Assembly: GCA_029747015.1 (NCBI GenBank) | Contig: JAKOGI010000056.1 | Span: forward strand, 846,501 to 910,500 | From: Carnegiea gigantea | Taxonomy: Eukaryota; Streptophyta; Magnoliopsida; Caryophyllales; Cactaceae | Length of the DNA: 64,000 nt | Direction: 5' to 3' | Part shown: positions 53,239-64,000 of the stretch, piece by piece | Layout: the number at the start of each line of letters is the position of its first letter | How positions within the stretch are numbered: the first letter of the stretch is position 1 | Program-made: the position numbers and the translations under genes | Notes under the pieces: generated by a model | What the model was told of the DNA's origin: nothing | The model's database searches: none | The model's input: only the letters and a program-made list of their open reading frames with translations

Positions 53239-56200
53239 CTAATTGGCCACTGAATTGCATCCAGAATTGTCAGATTTTGCTGAAGGATCAGGAAGAACTT
53301 GACGTACGAATTGCCCTTTAACGCGAGGACGCTGCTCTGCAAGCTTCTTCCTGCTTTCATACCGAACCTGCAAAGACATTCCCAATTACAACCTTAACAT
53401 AAACATCCCTTCCATTGCATAATTCCAAATTTCCCTGATAGTTCCAATTAGATCAGATGAAGAGAGTTGCTATATGGATAAAGGTTCACTAGTAATATAG
53501 AAGACAACCATATCAACATTAAGTAGCTCAGTACCTTCTTATCAAAGCATCTCTCCTTTCTCTTCAACCGGAATTTAGTCAGAGCAGCTTCCCTTTGAAT
53601 GGACCTTTGGCAGCTCAGCGGTTCATTCCCACTATCAGAACCACCTGGCACCACAGCATCCTGCTGGACATTCGTACTACTTCTGCCAGCTGCTCCACAC
53701 ATAAATACATTTAGATGTCTTGCTGCAGTGCCATTGCATATATTACTGCTCGCACTTTGATCGGCTGGAAGGGAAAAGTGGGTGCGGTCTTCTGAAGATT
53801 CTAACTGCTGATGATCCTGCTTGCTGGTTGATTGATTGGAGGATATCCGTGGACTTTGATAAAGAGGGTGGTAATAGGATCTTCCATTGATTACTTCAAC
53901 ACTGAACTGATGAAAAGAATTCATTTGCTGGTTTCCTGAACAAGGACTATGGGAAGATGATGGTGAGCAATCCCTGGGGGAAGCTGTAGGTCCATATCCA
54001 GCAGGAGTAGAACATAAATCTACTTTAACCCCTCTTTCTGGAAATGGGATGGGAAACAATCTCAGTGTAGCATGATTCTCAGCTTCTTTGGTGAGGTTTA
54101 AAGGGAGAGACATCCGATTCCTATCATTAGGGAGTGAGATCTTCTTATTCTCAGAGCTGCTGCCAGGAATATCACCAGATAAATGATCGCCCGGATCCAG
54201 TTTGTCTTCTTTTGAGGTAGAACCAAAGTTTGCTTTTGAATTTGGATTATGCAATGCCTTGTTAACATACCTAGATAACCAATAACAAATGTAAAATTTC
54301 CAATCATAGAGCAGCCACAATATTAGAACATTAGATTCATGATAGAAATTATCAATTGAAGCAGAGGAACTCACTGTGTAAAAGGCGAGGCATTGGAGTG
54401 GTTTAGCCTTTGCTTTTCATGTATGCTGGCACCAGGATGAAATCTTCTCAGAGAAAGATCCAATTGTGCGAAGGAATCACATTTTCTAGCTACACCATTT
54501 GCACACGAATTGTGTCTGGAGTGTCTATCAAAAGCTCCTATCAAGTCAATGGCTTCTCTTGGAGAGTTGGGAAGATTATCCCTACTGTCACTAGCTTCCG
54601 GGTGGAGGTTCATATTTTCCTCACGACTTTGCCGCTCCACTCTTCCTTCTTGATCAAGTGCATCATTATCATTAGAGGTAGTAGTAACTGATCCTACGAT
54701 AGAGTTTAAACTCAGATGCTTCCCTACAGATAAGCTCAAGGATAAAACCAAAGTATAGGGCACAAAGAACAAAGAACTTACCTCCTACTGCGCTGTCAGG
54801 AGTGCAGAAGTTTTGACTAGAATTGGTACAGTTGCTCTGGTACTGTATTTTCGGATCAGAAACAGGTGATTTCCCCTGCTTTGGCTGCAAGCCATCTGCA
54901 GCCCCAGCTTTATAGGTACTCTCAGCTTCCAAGTCGAGCTTCTGACAGGAGCTCTGCACAAGTGACAGCAAACATGCAGTCTCTACATAAAACTTCATGT
55001 AGCCAACTTAAACTGGAAAGGGATCCCCTTTAAAACTGAGCACCCCTATAATTCTCACCAGAACCAGCATTCACATCATGACAGGGAAAATTCTTGATTT
55101 ATGCGCAATCCCAAAATAATCACAGGCATCATAGCATTGTGCACGTGTTGCAACTAGATAATATACATTAAAGCAATTAGGTATCAGCAAGTAATGGGCT
55201 TGGATTTGAAGTGATAAGCTCCTAAACTCATATTTTGTAGCTTTTATGCTATCAATCAGAAAACATTACTCTTATCAGTCCTCAGTTTTCCTTTCTCAGA
55301 ATCTATAGTGAGTCCATCCCGCAGGTGTGGTAGTAGGCTTGAAACACTGCAAAGGAGAGGAAGTAGGAATTGCTAGCAAGCTGACACCAGAAAAGCCCTT
55401 GGCCAGTTGCGAGTGAGATAGTTTTCAGCTCTTTTTTCAGTTTATAGTATATGTCAACCTGAATTTGCAGAGGATAGTATACAGCATAAGGGATATGTAC
55501 TTTTAGTTTCACTTGGTGAGAGGAATAAACTAAAGGAAACATTGTGTAAACTAAATTAGTTACAAAAAAAATGCACGCGGAGCAAATAACAGATTTCTAA
55601 AGGGTGCTTGGGAAAAAAGATCCTCACCTGTGCATCACTTCTTTTCTTGGTGCTTTCCTCTTGCCTTGGACGAGGTGCACAAGTTTTGGAGCTGCTTAAG
55701 CGCTCACTTGTAGCAGTGTTTTCAGCAGTGGCCTCTAGTTTTTGTAGTGTAATACTCTCATCCTGTGGGCCATGTCCTCTATCCATCTAATGAGACAAGA
55801 TTCAATATATGCAGTTAATGAAAAGCCAAATTTGCAGCCTGAAAAGAAGGCAAGTGGAATGTGTAAGAAATAGACATACAGATTGTCGTCTCCAAACATG
55901 CTGCCATAAATTTTTCAGCTCGTTTATCCTAATGGGCTTCACAAGAAAGTCGGCTGCACCTTTCAACATGCATTTGTACACCATGCTAACTGAGTCATGC
56001 GCAGACATCACTGCAAAACGACAAAGGAAAATTTTATAAACCCAACTCCGACAGCATTATCTGAGAAATCATGTTTCAGCAACAGATATCATACTTATAA
56101 CGGGGATATTCTTGCAGATTTCATGTTCGCTAATCAAAGTCAGAAGAGCATATCCAGATATTGATGGCAACTCCGCTTCTGTCAGTATAAGGTCAATGTC

Positions 56201-57793
56201 ATGGTGTCTTGCCTTCAATACCTCCCATGCCTTCAGACCATCTGCAACTGAAGCAACTGCACAGAGAAGAAGGTGACTCATGTCAATTGATATTTTATCA
56301 CACAAAAACTTCACCTTCTAATGCGTAAATTAGTAACAGAATGAAGCAGAAAAAACACGATGACAGTTTTGTAGCTTGCTGATATATTAGTTTTCAAATT
56401 AACGCATGCATTTGCACCAGAACCTTCACAAGTATTATTATTCTCAAGTTTAGAAGCATCCAAACATCAGTAAACAATGAAGAAGCATCAGGTACTGTCA
56501 TTCATTTCAGACTGACAGACAGAGTAATTGTGTAACAGAACAGAAGAACCACTTACAGACTAATCAAACCAGTTCAGGAAATTAAAAACTTAAGTATATA
56601 GTTCAGATTTCAGGACACAGCAGAAATGGACTCGATTGACTCGAGTTACACCCCCTGACCAGCTATATCTGTGCAAAGACTAGCATTTCCCTCCAAACGA
56701 ACCGTCAACTCACTAAGCCTGATTCTCCATTCAATCATTTAGCCTAAAGAAAAAAGAGAATTCCATAACAATCAGTTACTTACCAATAACTATTACTCAG
56801 TCTGACAACATAACTTTACAAGGCGCCACACGCTTCTCTGAATCTTCCTAGGGTTATCCATCTCAAACATATTCCAAGCCAAGCACGTATAGCTTTGGAA
56901 CTCACGAGCTGAAGGTTCTCAGAGAAAAGTCGTGTCCAGGTGATAAAGTAAAAGCAATCAAACCATTTAGGCTCTACTTAACCATGATATCACATTAGCT
57001 TAGATTTGTTCATTTAGAGGCTAAACAAAACACAACATAATGATCATAAGGACCGAAAATTGTTACATACTCCCAAGAGCATCACATCGCCACGGACCCA
57101 GGCAAAAGCACAAGCTTCCAAACAACACCAGTCGGTGGTCCCTGAAAATTCTAGCACCTTATTAGCTTGTGAAAACAAGTTGTTAGGTACTCCTGGATTA
57201 GAAGCTAATGATCTCTTCTGTACCATACATACTTCTCTCTCTCTCTCTCTTTTTTCTTTTTTTTTCATTGAACCAGTATAAAAAATGAAGTCAAACATTT
57301 TACAAAATCCAGAATTTTCTGAACCAAGGATTGCTCAACCACCAAACCCACTTCTCAATTCACCATTTCAAACCAACAGAAACTACAGATCACTCAAACT
57401 ACACAACTACAACTACTCATCAAAATCATAATCTATGCAAAATCCTGGGCTACCAATTTGAAATCCTGATTCATTACCCAACTTACTCAGTAAAAAACGA
57501 AATTTGATCAAAACCCAATAATTCCTGCTCGAAGTTATATACGAATATAAACAAAATCAAATCACGAACAGACCTTTATAGTTGCATTTTCTGAGAAGGG
57601 CACCGATGATTTGGCGCGTTGAATCATCAGCTTCAACGAGCAAAACTCTGATTGCCGTGCTGGGCAATAACCTATCCCATCTCACCATTGAACTCGAACA
57701 TTCATTATTCCCTCTTTTCTCCTCATTTTCTCTCTCCTTCTCTACCACCACCACATCCATGGCTTCTTCGCAACTCACCACCACTTCACCCAT
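53239..57793 (-). CDS. PRR5-like: Two-component response regulator-like clock protein, PRR5/PRR9 type, 8 coding exons (685 aa)
   Basis: Transcriptional repressor in the circadian clock; nuclear. Exons (minus): 57793-57574, 56256-56095, 56010-55880, 55786-55628, 54953-54782, 54723-54375, 54270-53535, 53367-53239. All are GT-AG and the sum of 2058 nt is in phase. The receiver-like domain spans about 48-163 ([53 protein letters not shown]). The phospho-acceptor Asp is replaced by Glu ([11 protein letters not shown]), as in all pseudo-receivers. The middle holds EAIDLIGAF and LDLSLRRF, marks of the PRR5/9 group. CCT lies at about 624-666 ([16 protein letters not shown], then [20 protein letters not shown]), split by the last intron. 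The start at 57793 is the first ATG of this frame; the frame extends 21 codons further only from a TTG. PRR5 against PRR9 is not resolved here. Confidence 0.92.
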
Positions 57794-57862
57794 GTTTTTG
57801 CCCACTGCCCAGTTGAAAATTCCCAACCAAAATTCACATACCCCCTCAAAACTCAACTTTTT

Positions 57863-57883
57863 TCAGTACCCAATTGCGAGCAT
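57863..57883 (-). CDS. Short upstream ORF of the clock gene (6 aa)
   Basis: ATG at 57883 and TGA at 57863-57865, 70 bases before the main start, probably within the 5'UTR. It could modulate translation. Only visible as sequence. Confidence 0.3.
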   Translation of the reverse strand: MLAIGY

Positions 57884-57990
57884 GCAATTCTAGAGCTTGA
57901 AACTGTTTGTTTAGAAGCAGAGCAGAATTATTAGCCCACAAAATGAGAATTTTTCTTAGGGGAAAAAAAAAAGAGGACAACTTAGAAGAG

Positions 57991-58014
57991 CTATTTTATA
58001 ACTCCAAAATATCT
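57991..58014 (-). promoter_or_regulatory. TATA box and evening element of the clock gene
   Basis: TATAAAATAG (minus strand) at 57991-58000 lies about 200 bases before the start codon. The evening element AAAATATCT is at 58006-58014, six bases upstream of it. Evening elements are bound by CCA1/LHY/RVE MYB proteins and occur in PRR promoters. Confidence 0.6.
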
Positions 58015-58376
58015 CGGCGTTTGGCCACTCAGGGAATGATCTACGGCTGATCCTTCGAAAAAGTAGATTAACACATCGGACGGCTGAGGGGCCCCAGAAG
58101 CTAGCAAAGTATCTCCCAGGAGAAATGTTGAACGGCTCAAAATGGCCACGTCATATTTATTTTTTTTGCAAAATCAAAAAGTAAGGCCCCATTGGTCCAT
58201 TTTTTAAAATATATGGTTGGCTCACAGCATTTTTGCAATTCTTTTTTTTTAAAATTTTTATTGTTGTGTACTAAAATATCATCGTGCGTAAGTTCTGGAT
58301 ATTTGTTCGGAACTACTAGGTAAAGAGGAGGTGGGGCCCCGTCTCAAAAGATACTAGCAAGTGGTAGATACGAAGA

Positions 58377-58436
58377 AGATATTTTTAGGGTCGGACCCCT
58401 TAAAGTTGGACTTGGTGGATAGCACTCTGACACGTG
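58377..58436 (-). promoter_or_regulatory. Second evening element and G-box
   Basis: AAAATATCT reads on the minus strand at 58377-58385 and the G-box CACGTG lies at 58431-58436. A CCACGTCA word is also present near 58146. Such clusters fit light and clock control of a PRR gene. A third evening element at 59712-59720 is far upstream and may be chance. Confidence 0.5.
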
Positions 58437-58499
58437 GCTGGTGGGTAAGATTTCAACGATGTTATATTGTTTTGGTTTAAAACCATTAACAAAATTGAT

Positions 58500-60225
58500 T
58501 GTGAGTTAGGTTAGATTGTGAAAGCTCTGATGCTAATCTTAGGAGGGCTCGTCAACTTATTTTTATAAAACTAGGGGCTTGCTTTTATCGGATTACTTTG
58601 CATAGTTTATTTAACAATTTTTTAATAATATTTTATCATTTTTAAATAAGATATAATGAATTTAACTGATAAGATCAATTTAACTTTAAGATCAGTTTAA
58701 AACAAAAATACACTTTTAGATTCAACCTTTTCCTTATCAATTTGTTATTCAATAATTTAAAATAGTCATGTCACTTTTGCAGAACAGGGGATAATTGATA
58801 CGTAAACAAATTTTCATAATTAGTAGTGTCTTAATGGCTTTGCACATCAAATTGTTTTCTTGGATTACTTATTTCAAGAAGAAGCAAGTTAAAGAACAAC
58901 CTTTTATGTATCTAACCTTTTATTTAATCATCGCCATTTGAAAGTAGGCATGAAAATTCATCCTAACAATTTGTTTGACATACTCGATTATGTGCAACTT
59001 GTGCTTAATTTTTCTTTTGTATATGTAACTAAATTTGATCAAATTCACTCAAATTGAACATATTCAAATTTATGCACACAAAAAATATGACACAGTTTTT
59101 GTCTCAAACTTATTCTAATTGTGTGTCGTAAGTTTTTGTAATGAAACAAGTAATATTTGGCACCTTGGTGGTCTTCCTAGGGTGGGACTTATTGGGGGAG
59201 CTATGTGGGGGATTGGGGTGTCCACGGACACCCCTAGTTCAAAAAAAAATAAAAATTTAATGAGCTATATGTTGAACGGGGTTGAACTAGTATATGTAGA
59301 CACTCCTAAAATAGATAGTCTAACATATGAACATCTCTTTTCTATATATCTAGATTCATTATTAATAAAACTACCGGACTGGAATTGGATAATGAAGAAC
59401 AAGTTGGAAATCAAATACTCATTAGATTGTGAAATTCTCATTAATTTGTTTTCGATTGGATCGATAACCTTTTTCCTGTAATTTAGCAATACTGAATTTG
59501 GGGCCAAAAATAATTAAAATGACAAGAATATCTCAGTAAACTTTTTGACAAATAAATAAAAAGTTGGAAGCCACGTTGCATTATCCTACAGACCCCAAAA
59601 AAAAAAAAAAAAGTGGGAGACAAGTGGCCTACGGAGAAGGAGGATTTTGATTGTGATGCTCGTGAACAAACAGGTAGGGGCAGACAGTAGTCACTGGTGT
59701 TGTAAAGAAAGAAAATATCTTGCCCCTCTATTTACATTTTCTTCTTTCAGTTTCTTTTTCTCATGGGGCTAAAAATGAAGAAAAAGAAAAAAGAAAGAAA
59801 GAAGTGAAATGAAGAATATCTTGAATTCCACCAATGAACACTTTACACTCGTCCCTTCTTCAGTTGAACCAGCAACGTCCATGCGTTCGTTTAGTCGTCA
59901 TCTCACCGATTTATTTGTTGATTTGTTTTTGGGCAAATTATTTGGAGCCTCTATAATTAAGAGGTTGATATGAGTTTAAGTATCAAGACTCCAGACATCA
60001 ACTTTTTTTTATGTTCACTGTGAGATCTGAAGGGAACTTCACATTGAGCTTGCCTGAGGCCACTAATTTGGTGCATAACTATGCATATTTGGATACAATT
60101 AAAGTTAGTGCGTCCTCCTCCTCTACTTGTAGAAAGGGGGTTTTGCAGTAGTATTTTTCTCAGGCGACGCTTGTAATTGCTGTGTTCATTTTATTTTGTC
60201 CTATCGGTCTTAGCCTGTGTTAACT
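58500..60225. other. Intergenic
   Basis: AT-rich. A 9-bp perfect palindrome arm pair (GGGGTGTCC, 2-base gap) lies at 59216-59235 and an A-run at 59597-59612. The frame at 59119-59481 has no recognisable domain. No gene seen. Confidence 0.5.
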
Positions 60226-60490
60226 TTGTTCTTACCTTATGGCATTCAATTATCAACCAAAGAAAAAGGTTAGTGCATCCGCCCCTCCAAATTGAGGGGG
60301 TGTAATAGAGGGTTATAGAGCTAGGGTTTTATTTTTGTACACTTGTATCACTATAAATACAGATCCAAAAAACTCTCAGTTGATTGAGCTCTCATAATTC
60401 TCTAATTGTCTTAAAAGTTTCATAGTTTCATGTGAAGCAGCAAAAGAGTAAAACACCAACAAAAATGGGTTGCCACGCGCTCTAATTGCA
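60226..60490 (+). mobile_element. Possible LTR or LTR fragment
   Basis: ACTATAAATACAGATCC (about 60350-60366) followed by TTGAGCTCTCATAATTCTC has the look of a copia/TRIM LTR promoter region. No partner, primer site or clear ends were found. Confidence 0.2.
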
Positions 60491-63110
60491 GTGTATCGTC
60501 TCAAGGGGGAGAAGCAAGGATAAGAGGGGCACATGCTTTGCTATTCCACTAACTACTCATTTCATGATTTCTACTTCAAATATTCTTCTAATAGGTAGGG
60601 ACAGCAGTGTTACACATAAAAAGCATCACGCCTTTTGAAAAATAATGACGGTATATGTCCTGCAATAAAATATTTTTAAATATCTTGCTTTAATCTATAT
60701 TAATGTATTTTATGTTTTAAGATCACCAAATTTTTAATAATTACAACTTATTATGAGTCGTAAAACTTTAGTATTCCTCGGTTACACCGACAGATACAAT
60801 TAACACTCTAACCGGATCAACCCCATCCCCGAAAATAGTATCATACACGTAATTTTATAAATGTGAAAAGTTATATGCAAAAGATGATTTTGCACAGTAT
60901 AAGTTGTAACAATCTTTCACTGTTTAATTATACTTTTTTTCAATTTATACATGATAATATAGATTTTAAATAAAGACAAGATATTTATGATTTTGCTTTG
61001 AAAAAAGATCCACAATCATAGTACACCAAAAAAGTATGTCTCTGCAACTTGCAAGCTGCGAAGTTGATAGTAAAAGATTCTTTGGGGAGAATTTTTTTTT
61101 TTTTTTTGGGGGGGGGGGGTGGTTGTATTGAGGACATAATGCCAGAATTGGACATGACACGCATATTCTTTTTTGTGCAAGTTGTTTTGATAGACGTTGG
61201 AACGTTCCAGAGATAGGTCCTTCCACCTACGTTAAAATTGAGTATTATGTCAGTTAGTTTAGTTGAGAAGATTTATAATTTTAACTTGGATAGTTCATTT
61301 GTGTCTGCATATAGAAAAATTTATCACTTGATTTTATTTGACAGATTAGGGGAGGGTAACTATTCGAAGCAAAGCTCTGATCCACTTCACTGTATCTTTT
61401 ACATCCGTGTGTGAAAAATCAAAGATCCTATTATTCTATCTGTTTTTCCAGGACTATATCAACTGATCCAAGGACAATAATCTGTTTTTTAAGTGTGAGT
61501 GATGTATTATACTACATGAACCGATCGAAGAAAAATCCAGTAACATCTATACTAAGCGCAATTACTTCACCAAAGCTGCAGTGAAAAAGATACATTTCAA
61601 ATGCGTCTAAAACAACCAAAAGTTAGCTATTTCTTTTCTTTTTTTTTTTTTTGAAGTAGAAGAAACAATGCAGCTGATCGCCCAAAGTTCCAAATTTATG
61701 TAAGATGTCTTTAGTGAGGATACTCCTACATAAAATCAACTAGGTGATTTACTCGTGTTTAGGATGTGAGGCAGCATGGCCATATCAATCTCCAACAGAT
61801 CCTCTACCTTGGCCTCTAAGACACTTAATTGTATGTGATATAATTTGATTGAATGTAATGTAATGCAATTAACATTGTAATGCAATTATAATTGCCTTCA
61901 TCATAATTATAAGGTATTTGTTATTTACAACACTTTTTTTACCAAAAAAGTCTTCTTCTGGCGGTGTGATCAATTTCGTTCCTCGCAAAGTTTTTTGCGT
62001 GGAATTGCCTAAGATTGTTCGTAAAACTCAAAATTTTTCTATGGTGGATGAAGAGTGTTCCTAAAATTCATCGAGGGAAGCAAGTGTGGTTGCTAGGTTA
62101 ATGGAATTATGTATACGTGGTTGCCTTAACCCAGATGATAAGTTTGGTTAGTTAACCAAATGATTGTTTAATTATGGAAATCTTGAACTAATTAGATCTT
62201 CAATTAAGGAATAATTAAGGAAGTTTTCTGTTAAATAAGAGCATTTTCATCTAATATCTGTAGTGAGTTAGTCACACCTCAAAATTGAATATGTGCCTCG
62301 ACCTCGCATACTCTTCCTGCAATTCTGCTGTGTAGGATGAAATTTTGGCCGAAATTTTGTTGGGGATGAGCAGAATTTTTGTCTAGATTTCACTGTCTTT
62401 TACATATTGTACTGTTTATATGACAACAAGAAATTGTACTAGCAATCCAACGTAGATTTGGTAGACAACTAACCAGTGTATTAACATAATGTACTCTCAA
62501 AACTGAAGTGGCTTTAGCTTTGAACAACATTCCAAAATACAACAGAAACCCAACTCACGTTCTGATTTGAGACACCTTCAAATGCTCTCCACATAATCCT
62601 AGGCAAATTCTCATCTCAGAATTTAACTCCAATGGCAGATTAATCATCCAGAATGACCCTCTAACACCCTCAAAAGAGTTAAACACAACAATGTTCCCAC
62701 CATTGACAAGCCAATGCAACTTTTGCTCAAAGGTGACTGCATTATGCTTGAACTGCCATGTCCTTTTAACCCTTTTTGAACAACCTATTATAAATTTTCT
62801 TCATTCGCCCATCTCAAAACAGAAAACCTCTACATCACCTTGGATATTGTTCAGCCTCTAGCCTCACTCAGGGACCCTCACCAGCTTGTTATTAGGAAGT
62901 GGACTATTAGCATATATTTTTTTGTATATAATTTTGTGATATCTTTTCCATGTGTCTAGTTAGGTTAGAAGTCTTGTTCAATAAGCTAGGTTTAGTTTTG
63001 TGATAGCCGTGTATATATTTCAACAATAGTTAATGAATGAGGCAGAGAGTTCAGCAACCTCAAAAAGCACATGCTCATCCTCTCTCTCACATCCCATATC
63101 TTTGATCTTT
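60491..63110. other. Intergenic
   Basis: Contains T- and G-runs at about 61090-61118 and 61636-61651, and AT-rich DNA. I see no gene. The stretch just before 63118 should contain the 5' LTR of the copia element, but I cannot fix its left end. Confidence 0.5.
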
Positions 63111-63117
63111 TTCTATA

Positions 63118-64000
63118 TGGTATCAGAGCTCCATTGAGGGACACCCAATTCAATAGCCATGAAATTTATTATCGACCCTCAATCTCCGTATTACCTACAT
63201 CCATCATAGGGACCCGGAGTACTTATCACTGCGGTGACCTTCAATGGTAAAAATTACGATCTATGGGAGAAAACCGTAACAACAGCTTTGAAAGCAAAAA
63301 ATAAACTTGGGTTTATAGATGGCTCTATATCTAAACCCACGGTAAAAGAAGAAGACACGTCCGAGTTACAGGCGTGGGAGATGGTCAATTCGATGCTCTC
63401 GTCATGGATACTCAACATGATTGAACCCAACCTTTGTACGAGCGCGGCCTACCCCAACACGGCTAAAGCCATGTGGGAGACTCTAAAGAATGGTATGCAA
63501 TAGCTAATGCCCAAAAAATACATCAACTAAAAACAAACTTAGCAAACTGTAAACAAGGTGGGCTATGTGTAGTTGAGTTTTACTCAAAAATTTTGGATCT
63601 ATGGATTGAACTTGAAAACCACGACCCACACTGACACAGCCATATTGTTCATACAGTGGATGCAAGTGTGATGGAAGAAAGAAATTTGCCAAAAAATATG
63701 AGAGGGAGAAGACCCATCAATTCCTCATGGGTCTCAACAACGACTTGTACTCTTCAATATGAAGCGAGACTCTGACTCTCGACCCCTTACCGTCCTTGGA
63801 CCGAATCTTGAATATGGTGGTCCAAGAAGAAAACCACAAGAGTTTGATGCACGGAAGGGAGGATAGAACTGAGTCCGCAACTACTTTGCCGCCATATCTG
63901 GAGGTCGAAACACAAGAGCGGTGATTGAGAAGGCTAGGTGAAAACACTGCGGGAAATTTGGTCACGATGAAAGCACATGTTATGAGCTGGTTGGTTACCC
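63118..64000 (+). mobile_element. Copia-type LTR retrotransposon, 5' part, runs off the window
   Basis: The primer-binding site TGGTATCAGAGC (63118-63129, initiator Met-tRNA) is followed by gag. ATG is at 63159, then a TAG near 63207. A frame with VTFNGKNYDLWEKTV, NKLGFIDGS and W..VNSMLSSWILNMI (63234-63503) follows, which is the copia gag N-terminal signature. After frameshifts a CCHC knuckle reads CGKFGHDESTCYELVGY at 63947-63999. Disabled by stops and frameshifts; pol would lie outside the window. Confidence 0.85.

Larger units (their letters stand above)
49284..53715. repeat. Tandem segmental duplication, unit B
   Basis: Right-hand unit, about 4.43 kb. Its left edge joins the clock-gene fragment of unit A directly. 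Its right edge lies inside exon 7 of the intact clock gene (last shared word ACATTTAGA, about 53708-53715). Confidence 0.85.

Noticed and set aside
59119..59481. 120-codon plus-strand frame
   Set aside because: No domain, AT-rich second half, no splice context or promoter; the palindrome at 59216 suggests repeat debris.

Overview
The window is nuclear DNA of a dicot-type flowering plant. It is AT-rich and has intron-containing genes with GT-AG splice sites. The gene set is plant-specific: a clock pseudo-response regulator, a GH18 class III chitinase and a plant TFIIIB B'' subunit. I cannot name the species.

Layout. (1) About 340-9949 (+): a TFIIIB B''-like gene. I could join 12 coding exons into one 710-codon frame, behind a probable long 5'UTR intron that holds repeat debris. 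(2) 9950-12747: intergenic, with one small MITE. (3) 12748-41325: a nest of mobile DNA. The outer element is a minus-strand LTR element with about 0.7-kb LTRs and only a gag region. Inserted in it is a second minus-strand LTR element (15434-36048, LTR about 1.68 kb) with a perfect GCAAT target-site duplication; it also has only a gag-like region. The left LTR of the second element is broken by a hAT element (15721-17141, 8-bp duplication ATTCTAAC) and by a 12.7-kb block (17661-30343). That block carries two head-to-head copies of an endogenous pararetrovirus (family Caulimoviridae, gene order closest to cavemovirus/solendovirus). The minus copy is almost genome length (PBS, coat protein, movement protein, protease-RT-RNase H, distal ORF). 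The plus copy is cut off at the start of RNase H. Both are disabled by stops, frameshifts or missing parts. (4) 41326-43690: intergenic with two MITEs. (5) 43696-44710 (+): a single-exon gene for a protein with a degenerate Nudix-like motif. (6) 44710-53715: an old tandem duplication of about 4.5 kb. Each unit holds a class III chitinase gene and the 3' end of the clock gene. The first unit keeps an intact chitinase and a cut-off clock-gene tail; the second has a chitinase pseudogene and the tail that belongs to the real clock gene. (7) 53239-57793 (-): a PRR5/PRR9-type clock gene of 8 coding exons and 685 aa, with evening elements and a G-box upstream. (8) 58500-63110: intergenic, mostly featureless. 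(9) 63118-64000 (+): the start of a decayed copia-type retrotransposon that runs off the window.

The host genes are unrelated housekeeping, defence and clock functions, so no operon-like cooperation is implied. The most unusual biology is in the pararetrovirus: a second retropepsin-like domain lies at the end of the movement-protein ORF, in addition to the normal one at the start of the polymerase ORF. The two copies also form a large inverted repeat that could yield double-stranded RNA if transcribed.
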